Positions 40,205-48,895 are shown, counted from the first letter of the stretch. The stretch: 56,850 nucleotides of DNA from Yes71-27 sp040758635 (GCA_040758635.1 JBFLVI010000013.1:1-56850), one strand, 5' to 3'. A program made the numbers and translations. Notes: generated from the sequence alone by a model not told the origin.

Positions 40205-40801
40205 TCACCTGTCCGTTACCGGAAGTTCAAACCCTTTCTTGGCCGCCGTCCGGTGCAACGCTTTTTTAAGGGCGTTACGCGCCCGGTTTAGGCGGGACTT
40301 CACCGTGCCCGGCGCCACACCCAGGGTGGCGGCTATCTCTTCGTAACTCAAAGACTCCATTTCCCGCAGAACCAGCACCGCCCGGTGTTCTTTCGGTAAT
40401 ACCGCCAGCGCTTCCCGTACCAGAAGCTGAAACTCGGCGTTTTCCAGTACCTGCTCCGGGTGCTGGTTGTTGTCTGCTACCTGCCGGGGAAGTTCGCCTT
40501 CGGTCGTCAGGACCGGATCATCGAGGGAGAACTCGTTGTGGTTGCGTTTCCGGTAACTGAGCCAGAGGTTAACTGCAATCCGGTGCAGATAGGTGCCGAA
40601 ATCCGCCTCCTGACGAAACTTGCCCAACGCCCGGTATGCCCGAACAAAAGCCTCCTGTGCCAGATCCTGCGCATCGGCGTGGTTCCCCGCCAGCCGGTGA
40701 CAAAGACCGTACAGGCGGTCCTGATACAACAAAACCAACTGTTCAAAGGCCTGCATGTCGCCGCTCTGGGCTTGCGTGACCAACGCTTTCACGTCTACCA
40801 A
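40205..40801 (-). CDS. ECF RNA polymerase sigma factor
   Basis: Extracytoplasmic-function sigma factor (about 198 residues). Region 2 includes RLAGNHADAQDLAQEAFVRA and FGTYLHRIAVNLWLSYRKR; region 4 is LPKEHRAVLVLREMESLSYE followed by EIAATLGVAPGTVKSRLNRA. I start it at TTG 40801 because GAGGAGG lies six to eight bases upstream on the minus strand and the protein then begins like other ECF factors; an upstream TTG (40852) adds 17 residues without a ribosome site. Operon with the anti-sigma factor. Confidence 0.9.
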   Translation of the reverse strand: MVDVKALVTQAQSGDMQAFEQLVLLYQDRLYGLCHRLAGNHADAQDLAQEAFVRAYRALGKFRQEADFGTYLHRIAVNLWLSYRKRNHNEFSLDDPVLTTEGELPRQVADNNQHPEQVLENAEFQLLVREALAVLPKEHRAVLVLREMESLSYEEIAATLGVAPGTVKSRLNRARNALKKALHRTAAKKGFELPVTDR

Positions 40802-41033
40802 AGGAGCATCCTCCTCTGGGCCCGGAACCTCCGGACACTTTTTAGACTTCAAAAACAGGTAAAAAGTTCCCGTATTCTCATTAAGGGCATTCTTCTGCTT
40901 ATAAAAAAGAGTCGTTACCGCTTGCGAATTTGTAAGGGTTTTGCCGCTCCCGGATGTTCAACCGTAGTTTATCATTCCGGTGCATGATTACACAAGCAGG
41001 GAGTGGTTTCCTCGCCGGTGGCCGAAAGGCGGC

Positions 41034-41061
41034 CTTTCCTTAGGTCGTTCACTGTGCTATA
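41034..41061 (+). promoter_or_regulatory. Sigma-A type promoter for guaB
   Basis: TTTCCT (41034-41039), 17 bases, TATAAT (41056-41061), about 28 bases before the ATG. The short leader leaves no room for a purine riboswitch. Confidence 0.7.
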
Positions 41062-41089
41062 ATTAACTGCATACGAAGGGGGAGAGAGA

Positions 41090-42556
41090 ATGCACCCGGA
41101 AAAATTCGGGCGGGAAGGGCTTACCTTTGACGACGTGTTGCTCATTCCGGCGGCATCGGCGGTACTGCCGCGGGACGTGAATACCAGCACCTATCTGACC
41201 AACAAAATCAGGCTGAACATCCCGCTGGTGAGCGCGGCGATGGACACCGTGACCGAGTCCCGCCTGGCGATTGCCATTGCCCGCGAAGGCGGCATCGGCG
41301 TGATTCACAAGAACATGACCACCGAGCGCCAGGCCCTGGAAGTGGACCGGGTCAAGCGTTCGGAGCACGGGGTCATTACCGACCCGATCTTCCTTGCCCC
41401 GGAGAACTCCGTCCGGGAGGCCATGACTTTAATGGAGCGGTACCGGATTTCCGGCGTACCGATCACCGAGAACGGAAAGCTCGTGGGCATCATCACCAAC
41501 CGGGACATCCGTTTCGAAACCGACTTTGACCAGCCGATCGCGAACGTGATGACCAGGGAAAACCTGATTACGGCGCCGGTTGGGACCACCATCGAGAAAG
41601 CGAAAGAGATCCTGCGCCGCTATAAGATAGAGAAACTGCCGCTGGTGGACGAAAACTTCAAGCTGCGGGGATTGATCACCATCAAGGACATCGAGAAGGG
41701 GTACAAATACCCCAACGCGGCCAAGGATTCCCACGGACGCCTCCTGGTGGCGGCGGCGGTAGGCGTAACGGCCGGTTTTCTTGAACGGGTTGAGGCCCTG
41801 GTGGCGGCGAAGGTGGATGCCATAGTGGTGGACACCGCGCACGGCCACTCGCAAACAGTGCTGGAGGCGGTCCGGGAGATCAAGCGGCGCTTTCCGGACG
41901 TAGAGCTGGTTGCCGGAAACGTTGCCGTGGCCGAGGGTGCACGGGCCCTTTTCGAGGCCGGGGCGGACGCGGTGAAAGTCGGCGTGGGGCCCGGTTCGAT
42001 CTGTACCACGCGGGTGATAGCCGGCATCGGCATGCCGCAGATAACGGCAATCCATGACTGCGCGCAGGAAGCGAAGAAGTTCGGGCGCCGGATCATCGCC
42101 GACGGCGGGATCAAGTTCTCCGGCGACATCACCAAGGCCATTGCCGCGGGGGCGGACACGGTGATGCTGGGAAGCCTCCTGGCAGGTACGGAGGAGAGCC
42201 CGGGCGACATTGAAATTTACCAGGGCCGGAGTTATAAGGTATACCGCGGGATGGGATCACTGGGCGCAATGCGTGAGGGCGGCGCCGAGCGTTACTTCCA
42301 GGATTACGGACCCAAGCTGGTGCCGGAGGGAGTGGAAGGCCGGGTGCCCTATAAGGGGCCGCTGGCGGAAACGGTCTTTCAGTTGATCGGCGGCTTGCGG
42401 GCCGGAATGGGCTATTGCGGCTGTCCCACCATCGAAGACCTGAAGGAGAAGACACGTTTCGTACGGATAACCCCGGCCGGCCTGCGCGAGAGTCACCCGC
42501 ACAACGTGGTGATTACCAAAGAGGCGCCGAACTACACGGTGAACAGGACGCTGTAG
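41090..42556 (+). CDS. guaB: Inosine-5'-monophosphate dehydrogenase
   Basis: IMPDH (488 residues) oxidises IMP to XMP, the committed step to GMP. The catalytic cysteine loop is GPGSICTTRVIAGIG; two CBS domains (about residues 98-210, MTLMERYRISGVPI and AKEILRRYKIEKLPL) occupy the usual insertion and may bind nucleotides. The flap region YRGMGSLGAMREG is present. ATG after GGGGGAGAG, terminator after the stop. Confidence 0.97.
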   Translation: MHPEKFGREGLTFDDVLLIPAASAVLPRDVNTSTYLTNKIRLNIPLVSAAMDTVTESRLAIAIAREGGIGVIHKNMTTERQALEVDRVKRSEHGVITDPIFLAPENSVREAMTLMERYRISGVPITENGKLVGIITNRDIRFETDFDQPIANVMTRENLITAPVGTTIEKAKEILRRYKIEKLPLVDENFKLRGLITIKDIEKGYKYPNAAKDSHGRLLVAAAVGVTAGFLERVEALVAAKVDAIVVDTAHGHSQTVLEAVREIKRRFPDVELVAGNVAVAEGARALFEAGADAVKVGVGPGSICTTRVIAGIGMPQITAIHDCAQEAKKFGRRIIADGGIKFSGDITKAIAAGADTVMLGSLLAGTEESPGDIEIYQGRSYKVYRGMGSLGAMREGGAERYFQDYGPKLVPEGVEGRVPYKGPLAETVFQLIGGLRAGMGYCGCPTIEDLKEKTRFVRITPAGLRESHPHNVVITKEAPNYTVNRTL

Positions 42557-42586
42557 CGACTAATCGCCAGGTAAGCAGTTGAAAAA

Positions 42587-42620
42587 ATTCCTCCCGCTTA
42601 GCAGGAGGAATCTTTTTTTT
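42587..42620 (+). terminator. Terminator after guaB
   Basis: ATTCCTCC (42587-42594) and GGAGGAAT (42604-42611), followed by CTTTTTTTT. Confidence 0.92.
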
Positions 42621-42673
42621 ACGGAATTACTGTTAAATAATGGGACAATTTCTATCTTAAGGAAGGTGGTTTT

Positions 42674-44053
42674 GTGCACGGCAGGCTCTACTCGCTTACC
42701 GACCTCTTGAAGCGAACCCTCTATTTCTTTGAGGTACTGCCGGCGAAGGAGATTGCTTCCTACGTTCGACGGAAGATGCTGCGGGACTTCCCTCTTCAGG
42801 AGGTGGAGGAAAAGGTGTTGCTCTGCCTGAAGCAGCACTCCTGCTTCTACTGCGACGAAAAGAACCGGTGGTATTTAAACGCCGAGGGTTTTCGGAGCAA
42901 CGACCCGTTCTACCACCTTCTCCTCAAGCGCCAGCAGCCGTTGAGTTTGTGGGAGCTGCGGCGGGAAGAAAAAGACAAGCGCAAAAAGGCCAAAAAGCTT
43001 TTCGCCGAAGAAGCCAACCTGATCTCGGACGGCCGGTTCGTCCAGTTGGATACGGGCATGTGGGGTTTGACCGAATGGGACCTGGACGCCGGGCAGTATC
43101 CTTTGAAGTTCCTGGTCCTGAAGGTCCTGCGTGCCCACCCGGGAGGGCTTTCCCTAAACCAGATCGTCGAGGCGGTCAACTTCTGGCGGCCGGTGACCCC
43201 GCAGGTGGTGGAAGGGGTGCTCCGCCGCTTCCCGTTTTTTGAGCAGCAGGGGGATACCTGGTCCTACAGCGCCGCGGCTCAGGTCGCGTACGACGCGGTG
43301 ATGAAGCGTTTCCTCGGATTGCTCCGCGAGCAGAAGCAGCGTCACAATGCGGAACGGGAGGCGTGGCAGAAGCGGTTCCTGTCTCTGAAGATGCAGTTGA
43401 AGGAGTTGAGCGCTGCCCAGCAGCAGGCTGCCGCCGCTCTGGCCGCACAGGCCCGTTACCGGGAAGAGTACGAGAATCTGAGCACCCAGTTTTCTGAAAA
43501 AGAGCTGTTGCTCACCCTACGGAAGCGCGAACTGATCTATTACCGGGAGCAGGTGAAAAAGTTAGAGAACAAGGCCCAGAGCATCCTTCACCAGTGCCGT
43601 CTCTGGGTGGGCCGGGCCCGGGAGGGGGAAAAGGAAGTGGCCCGGTTGGAAGTGCTCGTAGAAGAACTGAACGCCACCGTGGCCGATCTGCGGGCCCAGG
43701 TGGGTAAGGAGCAGGAAAAGAGCCGGGAGGCGAAGGCAAAACTGGCCGAGTTCCGCGAGCAGTATGGGAACCAGCTTGCCAGCCTGCAGCGCGAGGTCAT
43801 CGACTGGAAACAGAAGGCTGAACAGACTGCGGCCCGGGCGGCGGAGAACGAGCGGCGCCTGCTGGCCGAGAACGCCCGGCTGGCGGGCGAACTGCAGAAG
43901 GTGCTGGGGGCGGGCCAGGAGCTTGAACGGGATTACCGCTTCCTGCAGCAGGAGTGCAGCCGCCTGCGGGAGGAGTACCGTCAGCTGGAACGCCGCCTGA
44001 AGCATCCCCTGGTAAGGTTTGTGAGCAGAATCAGCCTGTTTTTCGTCCGGTAG
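42674..44053 (+). CDS. Winged-helix (HARE-HTH-like) and long coiled-coil protein of unknown function
   Basis: A 459-residue protein with no obvious family name. The first 215 residues seem to hold three winged-helix units, each ending in an F...W hairpin: FYCDEKNRWYLN (about 59-70), DGRFVQLDTGMWGLTEW (119-135) and FPFFEQQGDTWSY (near 190-200). The middle one closely resembles the HARE-HTH domain of RNA polymerase delta (RFV...WGL). Residues 215-450 are an almost unbroken Glu/Gln/Arg-rich coiled coil with no signal peptide. The tail RFVSRISLFFVR is short and hydrophobic and may touch the membrane. GTG after GGAAGGTGG. It could tether DNA or polymerase to a filament; function unknown. Confidence 0.75.
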   Translation: MHGRLYSLTDLLKRTLYFFEVLPAKEIASYVRRKMLRDFPLQEVEEKVLLCLKQHSCFYCDEKNRWYLNAEGFRSNDPFYHLLLKRQQPLSLWELRREEKDKRKKAKKLFAEEANLISDGRFVQLDTGMWGLTEWDLDAGQYPLKFLVLKVLRAHPGGLSLNQIVEAVNFWRPVTPQVVEGVLRRFPFFEQQGDTWSYSAAAQVAYDAVMKRFLGLLREQKQRHNAEREAWQKRFLSLKMQLKELSAAQQQAAAALAAQARYREEYENLSTQFSEKELLLTLRKRELIYYREQVKKLENKAQSILHQCRLWVGRAREGEKEVARLEVLVEELNATVADLRAQVGKEQEKSREAKAKLAEFREQYGNQLASLQREVIDWKQKAEQTAARAAENERRLLAENARLAGELQKVLGAGQELERDYRFLQQECSRLREEYRQLERRLKHPLVRFVSRISLFFVR

Positions 44054-44100
44054 GCGGGGAGTTCTCATTTTGCCAGAACTGTGGCGCCGGTGGGGGGGAG

Positions 44101-45915
44101 TTACATTTCCTCCTGGACGGCGACGGCCTTCTTTCTGCCGAGGACATCCAGAACCACCAGGATCCCCATGGCAGCCACCGCGAGAAGCCAGACAAGGACG
44201 CCGTACTGGTGCAGGGCGAGATTGGTGAAGGTGCCGGCGGCAAGGGCTGTAGTTAACATAATACCGGTTACCTTGAGCATGTCCCGCCACGCGAGTTCCC
44301 GCCACAGGATCAGGAAGGTGGCCAGGCAGGGGAAGTAAACGGCCAGGACGGTGCTGGCGACCACGAGTTGCTCCGGCGTCAGGTGAAGCGGGATCAGGAT
44401 GCCCAGGGCTACGTCTTTCCGGAGAAAGCCGAGCAGGAGCGCGATGGCTGCGTCTCCGGGGAGACCGAAAAGGAAGCGGAATACCGGTTCGACGGCGCGG
44501 GCCAGGAGGTTGATGAGGCCGGAGAAGCAGACCAGATTCACCACGAGGATGCCCGCCAGGATGAAGGGGATTGCTTCTTTGAAGAAATGGATCAGCCGGA
44601 GGTAGAGTTTCTGGGCGAGAACCCTGAACTCCGGAAGCCGGTAGGGCGGTATTTCCACCAGTAGCGAAGGGGTGAACCCCTTCAGCCACCGGTTGAGCAG
44701 GAGGCCGAGAACGACCCAGACGCAGAGCAGCGTCAAGAAGACGTGGGCCACGTAAAACCCTCCGTGGCGGCCGAGCAGGGCGAAGATCATCGCCGTCTGC
44801 GAAAAGCAGGGGATGGCGGTCACCATCAGCGTGCTGGCAATGAACTTCTGCCGGCGGCTTTCCAGGTTGCGGATCGAAAGGGCTGCCGGGACGTTGCAAC
44901 CCAGGCCCAGGACCATCGGGATGATGGCGTAGCCGTGAAGCCCGACACGGTGCATCAGCCCGTCCAGGAGCACGGCAAGCCGCGGCAGGTAGCCGAAGTC
45001 CTCCAGGAATCCGAGGACCGCGTAAAACGCGATGATATAAGGAAAGACCATCGCCAGGGGGATGTAAAGGCCTGTACTTAGAAGCCCCAAGGATTGAACG
45101 AAGTCGATCTTTCCGTCAACCAACTGTCCGATCAATAAACTGTGCAGGAGACCCTGCTCCCCAAGGGCGAGGCTCAGCTTCTCCAGCAGGGGAGCGTATA
45201 CCTGGTTAAAGAAGGGTTCGAAAACGGAGCCGATCAGTCCTTCGCCGATGAAACGGATTGCTTTGAAAGCGCCGAAAAGCACCGCCGCGCCAAGGAAAAA
45301 ACCGCTCACCGGCATCACGCTCAGGTCTTCCAGTTGTTCCAGGAGGGTGTGGTGGCGGTGGGTCACCTGCTGCACCTCCCGGACGATGCGGCCTACGGTG
45401 GCGAAGCGTTCGTCGATTGTCTGCCATTGAACCCGGCCCGTTCGGGCTTCGGGGAGGCGTTCGATGAGTCTTTTTATCCCCTGGCCGCTGATGGCAGCCG
45501 TGGTTACTACAGGCACTTCCAGGATCTCTTCCAGTCTCACGGCGTCGATGAGTATTCCTTTGTGCTGGGCCTCATCCCACAGGTTCAGCGCCACCAGCAC
45601 CGGCACCCTCCGTTCGAGGAGTTCGAGGGTGAGGTAGAGGTTGCGCTCCAGGTTGGTGGCGTCCACCACGTTGATGATCACGTCCCCGTACGGGAGCATG
45701 GCCACCGCCACCTCTTCGGCCTTGCAGGTTGGTTCAAGGGTGTAAGAGCCGGGAACGTCTATCACTTCGACCCGTTCGCCGTCAAGGTTGAGGTAACCCC
45801 GGGTGTACTCGACGGTCGTACCCGGGTAGTTTGAGGAAATCACCCGCGTACCGGTGAGTTGGGAAAAGATAACGCTCTTACCGACGTTTGGGTTGCCGAC
45901 CAGCAGAATTTTCAT
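44101..45915 (-). CDS. feoB: Ferrous iron transport protein B
   Basis: FeoB (604 residues) imports Fe2+. The N-terminal G domain has GNPNVGKSVIFSQLTG (G1), YPGTT (G2), DVPGSY (G3) and NLWDEA (G4). The membrane part carries two gate regions, with GLGCNVPAALSIRNLESRRQ and the Cys-containing motif AIPCFSQTA. The start is ATG 45915 after GGAGG; the longer reading from 45978 would read into feoA. The gene overlaps feoA by 38 bases. It is somewhat shorter than the 700-residue E. coli form, as is common in Clostridia. Confidence 0.93.
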   Translation of the reverse strand: MKILLVGNPNVGKSVIFSQLTGTRVISSNYPGTTVEYTRGYLNLDGERVEVIDVPGSYTLEPTCKAEEVAVAMLPYGDVIINVVDATNLERNLYLTLELLERRVPVLVALNLWDEAQHKGILIDAVRLEEILEVPVVTTAAISGQGIKRLIERLPEARTGRVQWQTIDERFATVGRIVREVQQVTHRHHTLLEQLEDLSVMPVSGFFLGAAVLFGAFKAIRFIGEGLIGSVFEPFFNQVYAPLLEKLSLALGEQGLLHSLLIGQLVDGKIDFVQSLGLLSTGLYIPLAMVFPYIIAFYAVLGFLEDFGYLPRLAVLLDGLMHRVGLHGYAIIPMVLGLGCNVPAALSIRNLESRRQKFIASTLMVTAIPCFSQTAMIFALLGRHGGFYVAHVFLTLLCVWVVLGLLLNRWLKGFTPSLLVEIPPYRLPEFRVLAQKLYLRLIHFFKEAIPFILAGILVVNLVCFSGLINLLARAVEPVFRFLFGLPGDAAIALLLGFLRKDVALGILIPLHLTPEQLVVASTVLAVYFPCLATFLILWRELAWRDMLKVTGIMLTTALAAGTFTNLALHQYGVLVWLLAVAAMGILVVLDVLGRKKAVAVQEEM

Positions 45916-46159
45916 TGAGAACCTCCACGATGACTTTTTTGGCCAGGCCGAACCCCAGCGCGACCTGGGTTTGTTCAACGTTTACCACCACAGGGCCGCC
46001 GAGCGGCATCTCGCTTACCTTCACTATTTCCTTCCCCGGAACGATGCCGAGGGCTTGAAGCCGCCTGACGGCCTGCACACCGCCAGTTATCCCGTAGACC
46101 CGGCCGCGGACTCCCTTCTTCAGCTCCGGCAGCGTGCATTGCCTGGACGTATCGTTCAT
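45878..46159 (-). CDS. feoA: Ferrous iron transport protein A
   Basis: FeoA (93 residues) is the small SH3-like cytosolic partner of FeoB. Pattern LPELKKGVRGRVYGITGG, then RRLQALGIVPGKEIVKVSEM and GGPVVVNV. I prefer ATG 46159 (MNDTSRQ); a GTG at 46201 would add 14 residues and overlap the fur coding region. It sits eight bases after the fur stop. Confidence 0.88.
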   Translation of the reverse strand: MNDTSRQCTLPELKKGVRGRVYGITGGVQAVRRLQALGIVPGKEIVKVSEMPLGGPVVVNVEQTQVALGFGLAKKVIVEVLNENSAGRQPKRR

Positions 46160-46166
46160 CTCCGGG

Positions 46167-46616
46167 TCATCCTCCTTCGGCTTGGTTGGCGAGGCATTCA
46201 CGGCACTCCCCGAGGATTTTCTGGGGGTATCCTTTGATACTGAACCGGTAACGTTTCCAGAGTTCCGCTTCCAATGCTTTCATCTGTTCGGCGGAGAATT
46301 CGAGCACGCGGTTGCAGCTGGCGCAAAGCAAATGGTGGTGGGTTTCAAAATGCCGCTCGTAGTAACTCCGGTTCTCTCCGAGATCGAGTTTCTGCAAGAG
46401 ATTCGCCGCAACCAGAAGGTCGAGCGCACGGTAAACCGAGGCGCGGGAAACCTTTCCCCCGCGGGCTTTAATTCGGTCAAACAGTTCCTCTGCAGTGAAA
46501 TGGTCGTGGAAAACCATAATGGCGTCGAGAACCGTTTTTCTTTCGCTGGTCAGTTTGCCGCCCCGGCTGTTCAAAAAGTTGCGGAGGCTTTCCAGTTCCT
46601 TGCTTATTTCCTCCAC
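46167..46616 (-). CDS. fur: Fur-family metalloregulator
   Basis: Fur-type repressor (149 residues). Winged helix about residues 10-80 (TAEELFDRIKARGGKVSRAS, then VYRALDLL); the metal sites include HFETHHHLLCASC and the C-terminal CREC pair. Being first in an operon with feoA-feoB makes an iron-responsive regulator most likely, although PerR or Zur cannot be excluded from sequence alone. GTG 46616 after GGGAGG. A large palindrome upstream is a candidate operator. Confidence 0.9.
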   Translation of the reverse strand: MEEISKELESLRNFLNSRGGKLTSERKTVLDAIMVFHDHFTAEELFDRIKARGGKVSRASVYRALDLLVAANLLQKLDLGENRSYYERHFETHHHLLCASCNRVLEFSAEQMKALEAELWKRYRFSIKGYPQKILGECRECLANQAEGG

Positions 46617-46633
46617 CTCCCGCGCCGAAAATT

Positions 46634-46662
46634 TTGAGATTGAGACTAAGTCTTATTCTCAA
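46634..46662 (-). promoter_or_regulatory. 29-bp near-palindrome, candidate operator for fur-feoA-feoB
   Basis: TTGAGATTGAGACT (46634-46647) and AGTCTTATTCTCAA (46649-46662) are inverted repeats with 12 of 14 positions matching, centred on 46648. It lies 18 bases before the fur start. It differs from the classical GATAATGAT Fur box in base detail but has its size and position. Autoregulation by the Fur-family protein is inferred. Confidence 0.65.
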
Positions 46663-46875
46663 GAATACAACTAAAGCATACAACGGCTCCGGCGGGGTGT
46701 CAAGAGATAAACGGCGGGAGTTTTTCGGGAATAGGTCCGGCGCTGCAGCGGGAAGAGGCGCCGGGTTTCGCCGGCCTCGGTCAGGTGGGAACGGGTTCCG
46801 CTTTTCCGCGGCGGACCGGTTCGGATGGGGGTGAGGAATCCGGCGCCGCTGCAGAGGCCGGGGATTAGCGGGTGT

Positions 46876-47328
46876 TCAACTGCTTTGTGCCAGTACGTAG
46901 ACCTTGCCGTCCTTAACGCGGCAGGGCCAACTCTCCAGCGCCTTGCCGCTGCGGACCGCCGTTCCGTCCGGGCCGTAAACCGTGTCGCACAAGGGACAGT
47001 GAAAACCTTCCCGGCCTTCGGACCAGGTAACGAAACCGTCATCTTCCGGGCAACGGGACCGGTAGGCGTTCACGGCTGTGCCGACGGCAATTACGTAGAC
47101 CGGCTGGGTGCCGGTGAAGACAACGCGTGGTTTGCCGGCCTCTTCGACGGTACAGACATATTTCCATTTCCTTCCTGGTTCAAGCAGTGCGCCACTGCCG
47201 GTGAAAAGGCCAAGCAACCCTCCGTACTCTCTGGCGAATTTCTTTGGGTTGGCCTGGTCCTTCAGCCAGGAAAGGAACGCCGCCCGGCTTAAGGGACCGT
47301 TCTCCGGCCGTTTGCTTTCTCCGCTCAT
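46876..47328 (-). CDS. Rieske-fold protein lacking both histidine ligands
   Basis: A 150-residue protein whose C-terminal two thirds align with Rieske [2Fe-2S] domains. The first ligand motif, normally C-x-H, reads C93-P-E95, and the second, normally C-x-x-H, reads C111-P-L-C114; spacing is exactly that of the family. The rest (DTVYGPDGTAVRSGKALESW, then PCRVKDGKVYVL) is well conserved. There is no signal peptide or membrane helix; residues 1-60 are helical and basic. The cluster, if any, would use other ligands, or the fold may be a metal-free partner. ATG after AGGTG. Confidence 0.75.
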   Translation of the reverse strand: MSGESKRPENGPLSRAAFLSWLKDQANPKKFAREYGGLLGLFTGSGALLEPGRKWKYVCTVEEAGKPRVVFTGTQPVYVIAVGTAVNAYRSRCPEDDGFVTWSEGREGFHCPLCDTVYGPDGTAVRSGKALESWPCRVKDGKVYVLAQSS

Positions 47329-47378
47329 GAATCACCTGTTCTCCTTCCAACCGCGGAACCCGGGCTGCTCCAACGTCG

Positions 47379-48602
47379 CTAACCATCCCGGACGTCTTCA
47401 CCCCCGGAATCGGTGTTTTTTCTTTGTTTGTGACGAGCATCGTACCACCGGTCGCGGGTGCGGTTTAAAATAGCCGGATTTGCGGAACGTTGCGGGTGGT
47501 TCAGGATCAGGCTGAACCACCGGGCGGCGGCATTTTCCCGCCCCAAGCGGAGGTTCAGGTCGCCAAGAAGATAAAGCAGGTTAAGTTCCGAGGTGGGGTC
47601 GGTTGACCCTTCGGTCCGGTAAGACTCTTCAAGGCACGCCAGCGTCTTCTCGGTGTAAACCTGTTCCTCCTTTTCATTTCCGGCAATCCGGTGCAGCCAG
47701 GCGATTTTCATGTAAAGCTTCCCGATAAACGCCTTTTTCAGCCCCGCTGTTTCGGCACAGGCGGCGGCCAGCCGAAAGGCCTCCAACGCCTGGGGGAGGT
47801 TCCTGATTCCGTCAAAGCGCTGCGGCGACCGCAACTGCGGCAACAGGGCAGCGAGGCCGGCTCTGGCCCGTTCGTTCAGTTTGGCCGGCATATCCTCGGT
47901 GAAAGCGTAACCGCATTTCGGACAGACGAGGACTTCGTAAAACAGAGGATTGACCGTTTCGTAGTAGGGGCAGAAGTCGCTGTCCGTCCTGACCAGCCTG
48001 ATCTCCTTCGACTTCACCGCGGGCGAAGAAAAGCGGGTGCCGCAAAAGGCGCAGGTATGGCTTTTAGCATAAAAGTAACCTACCTGTTCCTCAGCTGCGG
48101 GCTCCCGTTTTTTCGCTGGTGCGGCTTTTCCTGTTTCAGGAGCAGGCTGAGAGGGCTCGGCGGCCGGTGGTACCACGAGATTCAGGGTTAGTCCCCTCTC
48201 TAAAAGGTTCCGGGCTAAAAAGTGGAGCAGTGCCACCGCTTCTTCCGGGTGGGCTTTCAGAAACGACTCGAAGTCCTGGCGGGTTATCGTGAGCGCAGCC
48301 GTTTCTTCTTCGGCGCGTACTGTGGTTGAAGCGGGGTTATTTCCGAGGATGTCGAGAATTCCGGTAATGGTTCCGGGGCCGCCTGTTTCGTGAGCCGGTC
48401 CGTGGGGAGTCTGGCAGTTGATGCCGACCCGGCCGCGCAGGATAACGATCAGCCGCCCCGCCGTTGCCCCGATTTCTACCAGCAGATTTCCGGGGGCAAC
48501 CCGTTCCAGCTTTACGTATTGCGCCAGGTCCGCAAGCGTTTCCGGGGAGAACCTTTCGAACAACGGGATTTTGGCCAACAGGTCAACGATCTGGCTCATC
48601 AT
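47379..48602 (-). CDS. Cyclic-nucleotide-binding domain fused to DUF2225
   Basis: A 407-residue soluble protein with two known modules. Residues 1-130 are a CAP-type cNMP-binding domain (PLFERFSPETLADLAQYVK, and GPGTITGILDILGN in the phosphate-binding cassette position, which lacks the usual Arg of cAMP binders). After an Ala/Pro-rich linker, residues 170-390 match DUF2225: zinc-ribbon cysteines CAFCGTRF and CPKCGYAF and a TPR-like helical tail. There is no DNA-binding domain. The role is unknown. ATG after GGGGGGA. Confidence 0.8.
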   Translation of the reverse strand: MMSQIVDLLAKIPLFERFSPETLADLAQYVKLERVAPGNLLVEIGATAGRLIVILRGRVGINCQTPHGPAHETGGPGTITGILDILGNNPASTTVRAEEETAALTITRQDFESFLKAHPEEAVALLHFLARNLLERGLTLNLVVPPAAEPSQPAPETGKAAPAKKREPAAEEQVGYFYAKSHTCAFCGTRFSSPAVKSKEIRLVRTDSDFCPYYETVNPLFYEVLVCPKCGYAFTEDMPAKLNERARAGLAALLPQLRSPQRFDGIRNLPQALEAFRLAAACAETAGLKKAFIGKLYMKIAWLHRIAGNEKEEQVYTEKTLACLEESYRTEGSTDPTSELNLLYLLGDLNLRLGRENAAARWFSLILNHPQRSANPAILNRTRDRWYDARHKQRKNTDSGGEDVRDG

Positions 48603-48734
48603 TTCCCCCCTGCTTCTGCTCTAATAAAAAATTTCCCTTCTTTTCGACTTATTCCTCCTATTCCACGGCAACAAAGATTTAACATCCGGTACCTCCGTGA
48701 GGACCGTTGACGAAAGGAGGAAGAGCATCTTCGC

Positions 48735-48784
48735 TTAACATAAAGTTAAAACTGGCCTAACCGTGGCTTAACAAAGCCTTGTTA
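48735..48784. promoter_or_regulatory. PhoP-box array 1 (five hexamers)
   Basis: TTAACA, TTAAAA, CTAACC, TTAACA and TTGTTA follow one another with exactly five bases between each (48735-48784). This 11-bp period of TT(A/C/T)ACA-like hexamers is the PhoP (PhoB-like) binding pattern of Firmicutes. It lies between the divergent cNMP-DUF2225 gene and array 2 and could serve either. Confidence 0.75.
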
Positions 48785-48841
48785 CCCTTGTAGTAGATGC
48801 CGGGCAGGCGCCCGGAAAGCTGCGGATCAAGAGCATCACAA

Positions 48842-48895
48842 TTAACACTTTTTTAACTTTAGGATAACGTTGTCTTAACAGAGTGGGAATATAGT
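48842..48895 (+). promoter_or_regulatory. PhoP-box array 2 and pstS promoter
   Basis: TTAACA, TTAACT, ATAACG and TTAACA spaced by five bases (48842-48880), then nine bases to TATAGT (48890-48895). Four PhoP hexamers upstream of a -10 without a good -35 is the activated-promoter arrangement of B. subtilis Pho genes. Predicts induction of pstS under phosphate starvation. Confidence 0.85.
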
